The notes beneath the pieces were generated by a model. It was not told where the DNA came from. It was given only the letters and a program-made list of their open reading frames with translations, and did no database searches. A stretch of DNA of 64,000 nucleotides from NCBI GenBank assembly GCA_965224415.1, contig CBDCZB010000004.1, positions 496,001 through 560,000 of the forward strand. The letters are read 5' to 3'. The DNA is from DAOUJI01 sp965224415 (GTDB lineage: Bacteria; Chloroflexota; Dehalococcoidia; Lucifugimonadales; JAGWBF01). The translations under genes were made by a program, and so were the position numbers. Positions 17,062 through 24,296 of the stretch are shown one piece after another (the stretch's first letter is position 1; every line of letters begins with the position of its first letter).

Positions 17062-18015
17062 ATGCCTAGCATGGAAGCGATACGATGTGAAGGCCTGACC
17101 AAGCATTTCGGAAGATTCACGGCCCTCAGCGACCTGGACATCACCGTCGAGCAGGGAACGACCTATGGTTTCCTGGGACCCAACGGAGCGGGAAAGACCA
17201 CTACCCTTCGCCTTCTCACCGGCATCACGACGCCGTCCAACGGGCGGATGTGGGTGGCCAACGAGGAGGTCTCCGGTGACTCTCTCCACCTGAAGTCGCT
17301 GGTCGGCTACCTGCCCGAATCCCCCTCATTCTACGGCTGGATGACGGGCCGGGAGTTCCTAATGTTCGTAGGTGACCTGTACGAGATGGAACCCTCCGAA
17401 GCCTGCCAAAGAGCAGATGAAATGCTGGGGCGAGTCAACCTGGACGACGCCGCGGACCGGAAGGTCAAAGGGTACTCGCGGGGGATGCAGCAGAGGCTGG
17501 GATTGGCCCAGTCATTGATGCACGACCCGGAGGTGCTGTTCCTCGACGAGCCCGCATCCGCCCTGGACCCCATGGGCAGGCGCGACATGCTGGAAACCAT
17601 AAGGTCTCTCAAGGGCCACACAACAATATTCCTGTCCACCCATATCCTGGCCGACGTCGAGAGAATTTGTGACAGGGTCGCCATCATCAATCGGGGGAAG
17701 CTGGTGACCACCGGCGCAATATCGGACTTGCAGGCCCAAAAGAGCGGGACCAGCTTTGAGCTAGAGTTTGAGGAAGACCCGGCTCCAATGGCACAGACGC
17801 TGGCGGGAGTTCCCTGGGTAAGCGGTATGCGCAGCGAAGAGCACGGAGCTCACTACGTCTTCATCGTCGAGGTCAACGACGTCGAGCTGGCCAAAAAGGA
17901 GCTGCCCAAGCTGACGTACGAGAGCGGCCTCACCTTGATTAGGTATGAGTTGGCGGTGCCGAGCCTGGAGGACGTGTTCATGGATCTGGTGGAGTCCAGG
18001 GAGCGCACAAGTTGA
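17062..18015 (+). CDS. ABC transporter ATP-binding protein
   Basis: 317 residues. Walker A GPNGAGKTTTL (about 42-50), Q-loop region around VGYLPESPSFYGW, signature YSRGMQQRLGLAQ, Walker B VLFLDEPASALDP and H-loop STHILADVERI. The C-terminal 90 residues form the extension common in ABC-2 type exporters of the CcmA/NatA group. ATG at 17062 with AAGGTG upstream. It overlaps the permease gene by four bases (TTGA), so the two form an operon. Substrate unknown. Confidence 0.92.
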   Translation: MPSMEAIRCEGLTKHFGRFTALSDLDITVEQGTTYGFLGPNGAGKTTTLRLLTGITTPSNGRMWVANEEVSGDSLHLKSLVGYLPESPSFYGWMTGREFLMFVGDLYEMEPSEACQRADEMLGRVNLDDAADRKVKGYSRGMQQRLGLAQSLMHDPEVLFLDEPASALDPMGRRDMLETIRSLKGHTTIFLSTHILADVERICDRVAIINRGKLVTTGAISDLQAQKSGTSFELEFEEDPAPMAQTLAGVPWVSGMRSEEHGAHYVFIVEVNDVELAKKELPKLTYESGLTLIRYELAVPSLEDVFMDLVESRERTS

Positions 18016-18752
18016 ACGGTTTTTGGGCTCTCGTCAAGAAGGAAGCCCTGGAGCAGAGGCGCACCTGGAAACTGGCAGGCATGGCAGGCGTATATACGTT
18101 CCTGGGGCTTGCCATAGTCATCGTAGCTTTTATAGTGGCGGAAATACGTGATGAGCCTCGCAATTCAAGTTTGGCCGAGGGGCTGCTATATGGATTCGGC
18201 TTCATGCTCAGTGGCGTAGGCACGTTCCTTGTCATAATCATTTCTATGGGGGCCATATCCGGCGAGAGAGCCAGCGGCACTGCAGCCATGACACTGAGCA
18301 AACCAGTCACGAGGTTAGCGTTTGTAGCCGTCAAGTTTCTGGGGATAGTCTTCTCCATCTACGCGGCGCTTGCGGTTGCCTCCGGGATAATGTTCCTGGC
18401 CACGGCCATCCTGATAGACACGTGGTCGGCGTGGCGGTTCTTCTTGTTCATGGCGATTATAGGAGTTTATCTCGTTTTTAACGCAACGGTGGCCTTCTTC
18501 TGGAGCGGCATGTTCAGCCGTCAACTTCTGGCCGGAGGCCTCGCGGTCCTTATCTTATTCGTGCTTTCAGCATTGTCAGGGATCCCCAAGACCCAGGACT
18601 ATTGGCCAATCCAGTTGATAGAATTCTCTACGAGCCTAGCTGATGAGGAATCCACAGTAGAAGGAACCTGGAAATCGCTGGCAGTGTCCCTGGGAGCCAT
18701 AGCAGCGCTTGCCAGCGGCTCGTGGCTGGTCTTTCGACGCAAGGAGCTATAG
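18012..18752 (+). CDS. ABC-2 type permease
   Basis: 246 residues with about six hydrophobic spans and the N-terminal signature WALVKKEALEQRRTWKLAGMAGVYTFLGLAIV typical of ABC-2 permeases. The ISMGAISGERASGTAAMTLSKPVTR segment (family motif ISGERE.GTL..LLS.P.SR) is clear. TTG start at 18012, overlapping the stop of the ATPase gene. Partner of the upstream ATP-binding protein; exported substrate unknown. Confidence 0.88.
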   Translation: MNGFWALVKKEALEQRRTWKLAGMAGVYTFLGLAIVIVAFIVAEIRDEPRNSSLAEGLLYGFGFMLSGVGTFLVIIISMGAISGERASGTAAMTLSKPVTRLAFVAVKFLGIVFSIYAALAVASGIMFLATAILIDTWSAWRFFLFMAIIGVYLVFNATVAFFWSGMFSRQLLAGGLAVLILFVLSALSGIPKTQDYWPIQLIEFSTSLADEESTVEGTWKSLAVSLGAIAALASGSWLVFRRKEL

Positions 18753-18801
18753 GCCTCGTCCAGCAGACTAGCATCGGACAGATTACATAACGGAGGCTAT
18801 C

Positions 18802-19069
18802 ATGCCAGAAGGCGCCAACCTTGAGATAGAGATACTCTACTGCCACGATTGAGGACATGCCCTGAGAGCCGCCTGGATGGCGGGCGGGCGAAGCCTTGTC
18901 CCGAAAGGGCGATTACATCAAGACCTTCAACCTATTGCCTGGGCCCCACGGCAAGTTCGACATCCGAATCAACGGGGACTTGGTGGCGGAGCACCTGCAC
19001 AAACCCGACGCCCACATATTCCCGGACCTCCCCGACCTGCTCAAGGCCATCGACGAGCGAGTCGCCTGA
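18802..19069 (+). pseudogene. SelW/Rdx-family thioredoxin-like gene with in-frame TGA at the CxxU position and a downstream frameshift
   Basis: A strong ribosome binding site (GGAGG, 18792-18796) precedes ATG 18802. The frame reads MPEGANLEIEILYCHD, then TGA at 18850-18852, then GHALRAAWMA. Rdx proteins have strand-YCxxC(or U)-loop-LRAAWMA at just this place, so the TGA occupies the second redox position (C-H-D-U). Further on the frame shifts by +1 within a GGCG repeat (18880-18890). The shifted frame continues as a normal Rdx C-terminus (GDYIKTFNLLPG, FDIRINGDLVAEH, FPDLPDLLKAIDERVA) to TGA at 19067-19069. A 4-bp tandem duplication of GGCG would explain the shift. Either a selenoprotein gene with an assembly error or mutation, or a decayed Cys-type gene; both events are visible, the selenocysteine reading is inference. 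Confidence 0.72.
18869..18883 (+). other. SECIS-like hairpin candidate after the in-frame TGA
   Basis: CCGCC / GGCGG stem (18869-18873 with 18879-18883) closing loop TGGAT, 21 nt after the TGA ends. From memory, bacterial SECIS models require a short GC stem with an apical loop about 16-37 nt after UGA and a G among the first two loop bases; this fits. GC-rich coding DNA can produce such stems by chance. Confidence 0.35.
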
Positions 19070-19123
19070 CACGCCCCCCCGTCCCCGAATTTACAGAGCA
19101 ATCTGTGACTCGGAGAAGGTGAA

Positions 19124-19288
19124 ATGAACGAAAACTATTCCTACCGTATAACTTGGTCACCTAACGATGGTGAGTTCGTCGGGTTGTGCGCGGAGTTCCC
19201 CTCGCTCAGCTGGTTGGCGCCTACATCGGATGAAGCGCTTTCCGGCATCCGAGAGCTTGTGGCCGACGTTGTCCTTGACCTCGCGTAA
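19124..19288 (+). CDS. Short HicB-like antitoxin domain protein
   Basis: 54 residues: YSYRITWSPNDGEFVGLCAE, then FPSLSWLAPTSDEALSGIRELV, ending VLDLA. This is the partially degraded RNase-H-like fold of HicB. Relatives usually continue for another 40-60 residues with a ribbon-helix-helix or HTH domain; here a TAA at 19286 ends the protein. A good ribosome binding site (GGAGAAGG) precedes ATG 19124. No hicA toxin gene is present next to it. It may be an orphan remnant; a MITE-like element begins 17 bp after the stop. Confidence 0.72.
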   Translation: MNENYSYRITWSPNDGEFVGLCAEFPSLSWLAPTSDEALSGIRELVADVVLDLA

Positions 19289-19304
19289 GCCGCAGCCAAA
19301 AGGA

Positions 19305-19558
19305 CTAGGGCGTGTTCTCATTAAAGCCTAACCCGGGGCGCCGAAACCCCCAAACCTGCCATTCCGAACGCAGTGAGGAATCTAAAATGTTGTTCGGAGT
19401 CATGCGGCGATTCGACTGACAGCCTCTTCCCGTGGGCCGTTGCATTTCTGAGCGCCCAGGTTTGAAGACAGGGACTTGAGATTCCTCGCTGCGCTCCGTT
19501 TCGGAATGACAGTCGAGGGGGACGGAAAGGCTTAGGTTCTAGGGTGAACAGGCCCTAG
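19305..19558. mobile_element. MITE-like non-coding element with nested inverted repeats
   Basis: A 254-bp stretch without an ORF. The ends are imperfect inverted repeats starting CTAGGGC and sharing TGTTC and CCTAA motifs (left 19305-19333, right 19529-19558). Inside is a second pair of arms, 19360-19383 and 19479-19510, with the shared core ATTCCGAA and GAGGAATCT on opposite strands. CTAG at both outer ends may be the target site or part of the repeat. Nested palindromes without a transposase suggest a MITE mobilised in trans. Confidence 0.65.
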
Positions 19559-19586
19559 ATGACGCCTCCTTACACTACACTGCCCT

Positions 19587-21860
19587 TCACCTAGCGACCA
19601 TCTCCAACAGCCGCCTGGCTCCGTCCTTGTCTAGAGGATAGTTGTTGTTGCCGCACTTGGGCGACTGAATGCAGCTAGGACAACCGTCGTCGCAGGGGCA
19701 TTGTGTGACGACACCCAATGTGGCATTCCATAGCTGTCCAACCATCTGATAGCCCATCTCGGCGATTCCAATGCCGCCCGGGTGCCCGTCATATATGAAT
19801 ATCTGGGGCTGCCCGGTGTCGGGGTGTAAGGGTGTGGATACTCCCCCGATGTCGTTCCGGTCGCACAGCGCGAACAGAGGGAGCACGCCTATCATCGCGT
19901 GCTCGGCGGCGTGCAGGCTTCCCGCCAGGTCCAGCTTCTTGCCGCCAACTTCCTCCAGGAATTGGTCAGGAATGTCGAACCAGAGGGCGACGGTATTGAA
20001 TATTCGCGGCGGCAGGTCGAGCCACTCTTCACCCAACACTTCCTCGGTCAGGGGCCTGCGCTTCTGGTAGCCCGTAACCTTGGTGGTCACTTCCACGTCC
20101 CCCAAATACACCTGGATCCCTCCGGCAAACTTGTCAGCTCGGACCCGATTGATGGTGATGTCCGTAGTGTCTTTGCTCTGGGTATAGTAGGTCGAGTCGG
20201 TGCGGGAGACGTAAGCCGCACCGTTTTCCAGGTCCAGGTCGGCGACTCTGAAAGCCTCTCCCTGGTGAAGGTACACGGCTCCGGGATGGAGTTGGAAATA
20301 GGCGGACGTCTCGTCCACCGTCTCCAGAATCACACCCGACTCCTCCTCCACTACAGGATACGCATGTTGGGAGTCCGAGCGTATGTTCACCAACTCGGCG
20401 GGATAGGGCATGTCCGGGGTCACGTGCCATTTTCCACGAGACTCCCTGAGAAACCCCTGGGCAACAAGGTTATCAACGTGGGCCTTGAAGCTTGCCCCGA
20501 ACATACGGGAGTCCACCTCCTCCAGAGGCGCTTCATAGGCGGCGCAGAGCAAATGAGGCCCGATGATATAGGGGTTCTCCGGTGAGATCAGAGCGTTCTC
20601 CACCGGCTTGCCGAAAAAGAACTCCGGGTGGTTCATAAGGTACTGGTCTAGAGGGTTGGCGCGGCCCACCAGCACTGACAGGGCCTCGTCACCCCGGCGT
20701 CCACTTCGGCCCGCCTGCTGCCACGTTGAGGCAATGCTTCCGGGGTAGCCGGTTATCACCGTAGCGTCCAGGTTGCCCACGTCGATTCCCAACTCCAAGG
20801 CGTTGGTGGACGCCAGGCCCAGAAGGCTCCCCTGGAGCAGGTCGGCCTCGATTCTGCGTCTGTCTTCGGGCAGATAGGTCGCCCGGTAGGGGCTTATAGT
20901 TTTGCCCAGACCCTTCTCCACTGACTCCAGCTGTTCTCTGGCGTACAGGTACACAAGTTCCGCCTGACGCCGTGTGCGCACAAAGGTAAGGGTACGCACC
21001 TTCTTGGCTATCAACCGCGAAAACAGCGTGGCCGCCTCCGTGTTGGCGCTCCGCCTGGCGGAGGTGGTGTTCTCGATGAACGGCGGATTCCAGAAGGCGA
21101 ACCTGCGGCCTCCGCTAGGAGCGCCGTCTTCTTCCACAATTTGGAAGTCAAGGCCTGTAAGGTCCGACGCTAGCTCGTCCGGGTTTGCGATAGTGGCTGA
21201 GCAGAGGATGAACTGGGGCGACGAGCCGTACAATTTGCAAACCCTTCTCAGTCTCCGAAGCAAGTTTGCCAGGTGAGAGCCAAAGACTCCTCTGTACACA
21301 TGAGTCTCGTCCAGGACGACGTACTTGAGGCCCCTGAAGAAACGTGACCAGTTCCGGTGGTTGGGCAGGATGCCCAAATGGAGCATGTCAGGGTTGGTCA
21401 GAATGACGTGGGCAGACTTGCGGACGGCGGCGCGTTCGTCGTATGGGGTATCCCCGTCGAAAACACCCGCCTTCACCGGCAGCCCGTCGGTGAGGTTCCT
21501 CATGCTCTTGAGTTGATCCTGTGTAAGCGCCTTGGTGGGATGGAGAAACAGGGCCCGGCTTGACGAGTCCGCAAGCAGACACTCCATCACAGGGATCTGG
21601 TAGCAAAGGCTTTTGCCGCTGGCTGCCGGAGTGGACACCATGACATGGCTTCCAGCGGCGAGATGATTGACCGCTTCCGCCTGGTGACTATAGAGGGGCC
21701 ATAGTCCGATTTTTTCCAGGGCCGCCACCACCCTGGCGTTTAGCGGGGACGACAAGGCGCCTTCGCGGGCGTCCCTGGGCGGAACAACCTCGATATGGAC
21801 TATCTGACCCTCGTACGAGGGAGAGCCCGTTAGTTGCCCCAGAAACCCTGACACGTCCAT
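19587..21860 (-). CDS. DEAD/DEAH helicase with DUF1998 zinc domain (MrfA/Hrq1-like)
   Basis: 757 residues. Helicase core: Walker A STPAASGKSLCYQIP, DEAH-box variant VVLDETHVYRG, motif III CSATIANP, and motif VI QQAGRSGRRGD. The C-terminal DUF1998 region carries the four-cysteine cluster CPCDDGCPSCIQSPKCG plus HAAEHAMIGVLPLFALCDRNDIGG. This is the architecture of B. subtilis MrfA (YprA), a 3'-5' helicase acting in repair of mitomycin-type crosslinks, and of fungal Hrq1. Same strand as the downstream-lying DUF503 gene; only 5 bp separate them. Confidence 0.92.
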   Translation of the reverse strand: MDVSGFLGQLTGSPSYEGQIVHIEVVPPRDAREGALSSPLNARVVAALEKIGLWPLYSHQAEAVNHLAAGSHVMVSTPAASGKSLCYQIPVMECLLADSSSRALFLHPTKALTQDQLKSMRNLTDGLPVKAGVFDGDTPYDERAAVRKSAHVILTNPDMLHLGILPNHRNWSRFFRGLKYVVLDETHVYRGVFGSHLANLLRRLRRVCKLYGSSPQFILCSATIANPDELASDLTGLDFQIVEEDGAPSGGRRFAFWNPPFIENTTSARRSANTEAATLFSRLIAKKVRTLTFVRTRRQAELVYLYAREQLESVEKGLGKTISPYRATYLPEDRRRIEADLLQGSLLGLASTNALELGIDVGNLDATVITGYPGSIASTWQQAGRSGRRGDEALSVLVGRANPLDQYLMNHPEFFFGKPVENALISPENPYIIGPHLLCAAYEAPLEEVDSRMFGASFKAHVDNLVAQGFLRESRGKWHVTPDMPYPAELVNIRSDSQHAYPVVEEESGVILETVDETSAYFQLHPGAVYLHQGEAFRVADLDLENGAAYVSRTDSTYYTQSKDTTDITINRVRADKFAGGIQVYLGDVEVTTKVTGYQKRRPLTEEVLGEEWLDLPPRIFNTVALWFDIPDQFLEEVGGKKLDLAGSLHAAEHAMIGVLPLFALCDRNDIGGVSTPLHPDTGQPQIFIYDGHPGGIGIAEMGYQMVGQLWNATLGVVTQCPCDDGCPSCIQSPKCGNNNYPLDKDGARRLLEMVAR

Positions 21861-21865
21861 GCGGC

Positions 21866-22186
21866 TTACACCCCTGACACCAACTCCACCTCGTAGTCTA
21901 TCAACTCCAGGTCGGGCCGTGTCTCGGTTATGAAGTTCACCACGTTGGAAATCACGCTGTTGGCGTGGCGGCCGTCGTTGCTGACACAGGAGATGCCCAG
22001 CACGAGGGTCTGCCAGCTGTCGTTCTGCTCCACCTCGGCAGCCGACACGTTGAACTTGGTGCGTAAGCGGCTAAGGACAGACTGGGCAACCTGACGCTTG
22101 CCTTTGAGGCTCGAGTTGCCGGGAATGCGCAAGACTACTCGGCATACGCCAACGTGCAAAGGAGACTCCTTTAGCCGTCTACGCAA
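21866..22186 (-). CDS. DUF503 (YlxP-like) protein
   Basis: 106 residues, normal for DUF503. Seen: VGVCRVVLRIPGNSSLKGKRQVAQSVLSRLRTKFNVSAAEVEQND followed by LGISCVSNDGRHANSVISNVVNFI, the family pattern. YlxP is a small ferredoxin-like fold protein often found near ribosome maturation genes; its biochemical role is uncertain. Here it lies 5 bp upstream of the MrfA-like helicase and is probably co-transcribed. The first ten residues may not be translated if a start closer to LHVGV is used. Confidence 0.85.
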   Translation of the reverse strand: MRRRLKESPLHVGVCRVVLRIPGNSSLKGKRQVAQSVLSRLRTKFNVSAAEVEQNDSWQTLVLGISCVSNDGRHANSVISNVVNFITETRPDLELIDYEVELVSGV

Positions 22187-22370
22187 CGGGGCCAGCAGTC
22201 CCTCTCAGCATTGTCCACGGAGACACGCTCACGCCTGTCGGCAGAACGGCGGGAGTATATCAGACTCACGAATTTTACATCGATTCAGCGATGTCAATGG
22301 GCCATGCATACTGATTGGAATGAACAGGACGCCTACAGATAGGCGATCACGGAAGTCTGCGAAGCGCTTG

Positions 22371-22832
22371 CTAGCAGTTGCAAATGCGCCTACGGGAGCC
22401 GAGTAAAGACCGGTGTTCCTGGGTGATTTGCCTACGCTGATCTTGCTTCGTGGTGAAGACGATTCCCTTACGAATGAGCCTCTTGAAATCTCCTTCTAAA
22501 TCGTCGTCATTGGTATACAGCAAACGAGTGCCGCTTATTTTCGCCAAGGCAATTACGTGCGGGTCATTGCTCCGGCACACGCCGTCTGATAGTACGGAAA
22601 GAGTCTCGGTATTCACTTCGTTGTCGCTCAAAATTGTGGCCCGTCCCGCCTGCACCGCTTGACCGAGCCATCGTACAAAATTCTGGTTACCAGAAAGCTC
22701 ATCCCGGAGCTTGCCTCCAACGACTAACCTCCCCCTTCCGTTAGTCAACCAAGTCAAAAAGAATTCCCCGGCTGGCGATTCTGCTCCCCCAAAGACTTCA
22801 TCTCTGACACTGTTATCAACGATTGCACACAT
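22371..22832 (-). CDS. PIN-domain nuclease, partner of an ABC-type ATPase
   Basis: 153 residues. PIN-like acidic constellation: D6 in AIVDNS, E45 in GKLRDEL, D90 in RSNDPHVIALA, D109/D111 in LYTNDDDLEGD; spacing and hydrophobic strands match PIN ribonucleases. Its ATG (22830-22832) directly abuts the stop codon of the ATPase gene (TGA-ATG with no gap), so the two are translated as a unit. No small antitoxin gene is adjacent, unlike VapBC pairs. I infer that the ATPase controls the nuclease, as in two-gene anti-phage modules that pair an ABC ATPase with a nuclease effector. Confidence 0.75.
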   Translation of the reverse strand: MCAIVDNSVRDEVFGGAESPAGEFFLTWLTNGRGRLVVGGKLRDELSGNQNFVRWLGQAVQAGRATILSDNEVNTETLSVLSDGVCRSNDPHVIALAKISGTRLLYTNDDDLEGDFKRLIRKGIVFTTKQDQRRQITQEHRSLLGSRRRICNC

Positions 22833-24188
22833 TCAGATACCAATTGACCGGCGCGTCTCTTCCATGAAAAATTGGCGATAGCTTGGAGGTCTGTCTTGTA
22901 CATTTCCATCTTCGTCCAAAGCGAGAGAATGAATCTTGATATCCGCACCATTTGCTTCAAAGTATACGATGGAGACCTCGTCTGCCGTGAGTTGTGTCTT
23001 CTTGTCCCTGACGTCCATACGTACGCGGTCTAGTATGTAGTCGCTATGGGTTTCGATGATCACTTGCTTATCCCAGCTCGCCAGTTCACAAAATAAAGTG
23101 CCTAACGCTGCCTGGGCTGTAGGGTGCAAGTGCACTTCCGGTTGTTGTAGGAGAAACATAGGAGCTTGTTCTTTACGCAAGAGCTCAGTTAATATCGGCA
23201 AGGCTTGACTGACTCCGTAACCCACGTCGATCAGATTCCTCTTAGCCCCCCTGGACCTCCCGGCCGATTTTTTCACGTGCAATTGGAACGGAGAGGCTTC
23301 TGTCTTACCTAGCGATTCAATTGAAATCTCACCAAACAATCCTGAGTCTTGACCAAACGCTTCCAGGGATCGCTTTAGATTGCTCCACTCCACCGGATCA
23401 CGCCTAGACAAACTCGCGAGGAGCGTTGGAATATACTCTCCGCTAGGGTCCTGAAAGGGCCGGGCAGGATCATAGGTACGCTTGGGAGTAGACCGTACCG
23501 GTGCTCCTGCGAAGGGTGAGCTGGTGCCTCTGGCATTTCTAGTGAACCGGAGCCTATGTTCAAACGCCTCCGCAAGGCGAAGAAATTGCTCGATGTCCTC
23601 CCGGGTCAGCACTTGACCTACCTGTTCACTTGTTGCGCTAGAAGGGTCTTCATGTGCTTCTCCCATCATCCAACGCCGTACCAAGGACCAAAGTGGTGGT
23701 AGTCGGTTGTCGGCCAACCTTCCAGTTCGTCGCTGAGGTATGCGTGCCTCGCGTCCAGAGACAACGAGACGAATATCATCCTCTGCTGCCTCTAGGACTT
23801 TATCACCGCTGGTCAATCTCCGTTTAGTGGGGTACGGAAAGCCATCCCTCGGTTCAAATGTCACTGTAAAGGTTGCAGACTCAGAAGGCGGTCTTCTTGT
23901 GTTACTTGGCCCCCTCTGGGGTATAGTCCTTGTGAAACTAGCCTCAAACGACTGCCCACGATTCCTTGCTCTATGATGGACGATCTCCCTGAATGCCCCC
24001 AGATCATAAGGAGGCTGTTGGAAGTCAGGAACTAAAGACTCGGAACTGACTTGCCAGAGAGCACGCACCATCGCGAGAAAGGATGTTTTTCCAGTGCTGT
24101 TTTCCCCCACAAGGAGAGTCAGAGGGGCCAATCGCGCAGATTGCTCTTCCCTGAAACACCTGTAGTTCTTAAGAGTGACGAGTTCCAT
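22833..24188 (-). CDS. ABC/AAA_15-type ATPase (OLD/RecF-like, DUF3696-like C-terminus)
   Basis: 451 residues. N-terminal LKNYRCFREEQSARLAPLTLLVGENSTGKTSFLAMVRAL: Walker A GENSTGKT at residues 29-36. Then a long variable middle region (about 70-290) without recognisable motifs. The C-terminal part has the signature-like DVGYGVSQALPILTELL, Walker B LLQQPEVHLHPTAQAALG, switch histidine VIIETHSDYILDRVRMDV, and a tail (VSIVYFEANGADIKIHSLALDEDGNV, RQFFMEE) like that of DUF3696 ATPases. No TOPRIM domain. Located beside an IS630 element and upstream of a PIN nuclease. Probable sensor of a defence or stress module; this role is inference. Confidence 0.82.
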   Translation of the reverse strand: MELVTLKNYRCFREEQSARLAPLTLLVGENSTGKTSFLAMVRALWQVSSESLVPDFQQPPYDLGAFREIVHHRARNRGQSFEASFTRTIPQRGPSNTRRPPSESATFTVTFEPRDGFPYPTKRRLTSGDKVLEAAEDDIRLVVSGREARIPQRRTGRLADNRLPPLWSLVRRWMMGEAHEDPSSATSEQVGQVLTREDIEQFLRLAEAFEHRLRFTRNARGTSSPFAGAPVRSTPKRTYDPARPFQDPSGEYIPTLLASLSRRDPVEWSNLKRSLEAFGQDSGLFGEISIESLGKTEASPFQLHVKKSAGRSRGAKRNLIDVGYGVSQALPILTELLRKEQAPMFLLQQPEVHLHPTAQAALGTLFCELASWDKQVIIETHSDYILDRVRMDVRDKKTQLTADEVSIVYFEANGADIKIHSLALDEDGNVQDRPPSYRQFFMEETRRSIGI

Positions 24189-24296
24189 GATGTTACTCTA
24201 GGAAAAACCTAGACGACTAGACTAGAGCGAGTATCCCCGTGAGTAGTTTATCGTCGCATTGTAGCATCGTCTATCATTCACGCAAAGGGCAATCAA

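Noticed and set aside
22371..22832. VapC toxin of a VapBC pair
   Set aside because: PIN residues fit, but the partner is a 451-residue ATPase rather than a small antitoxin, and the gene order differs.
24189..24296. Promoter of the ATPase-PIN module
   Set aside because: A TACAAT is present on the minus strand, but the -35 (TTTGCG) is weak; left out of the feature list.
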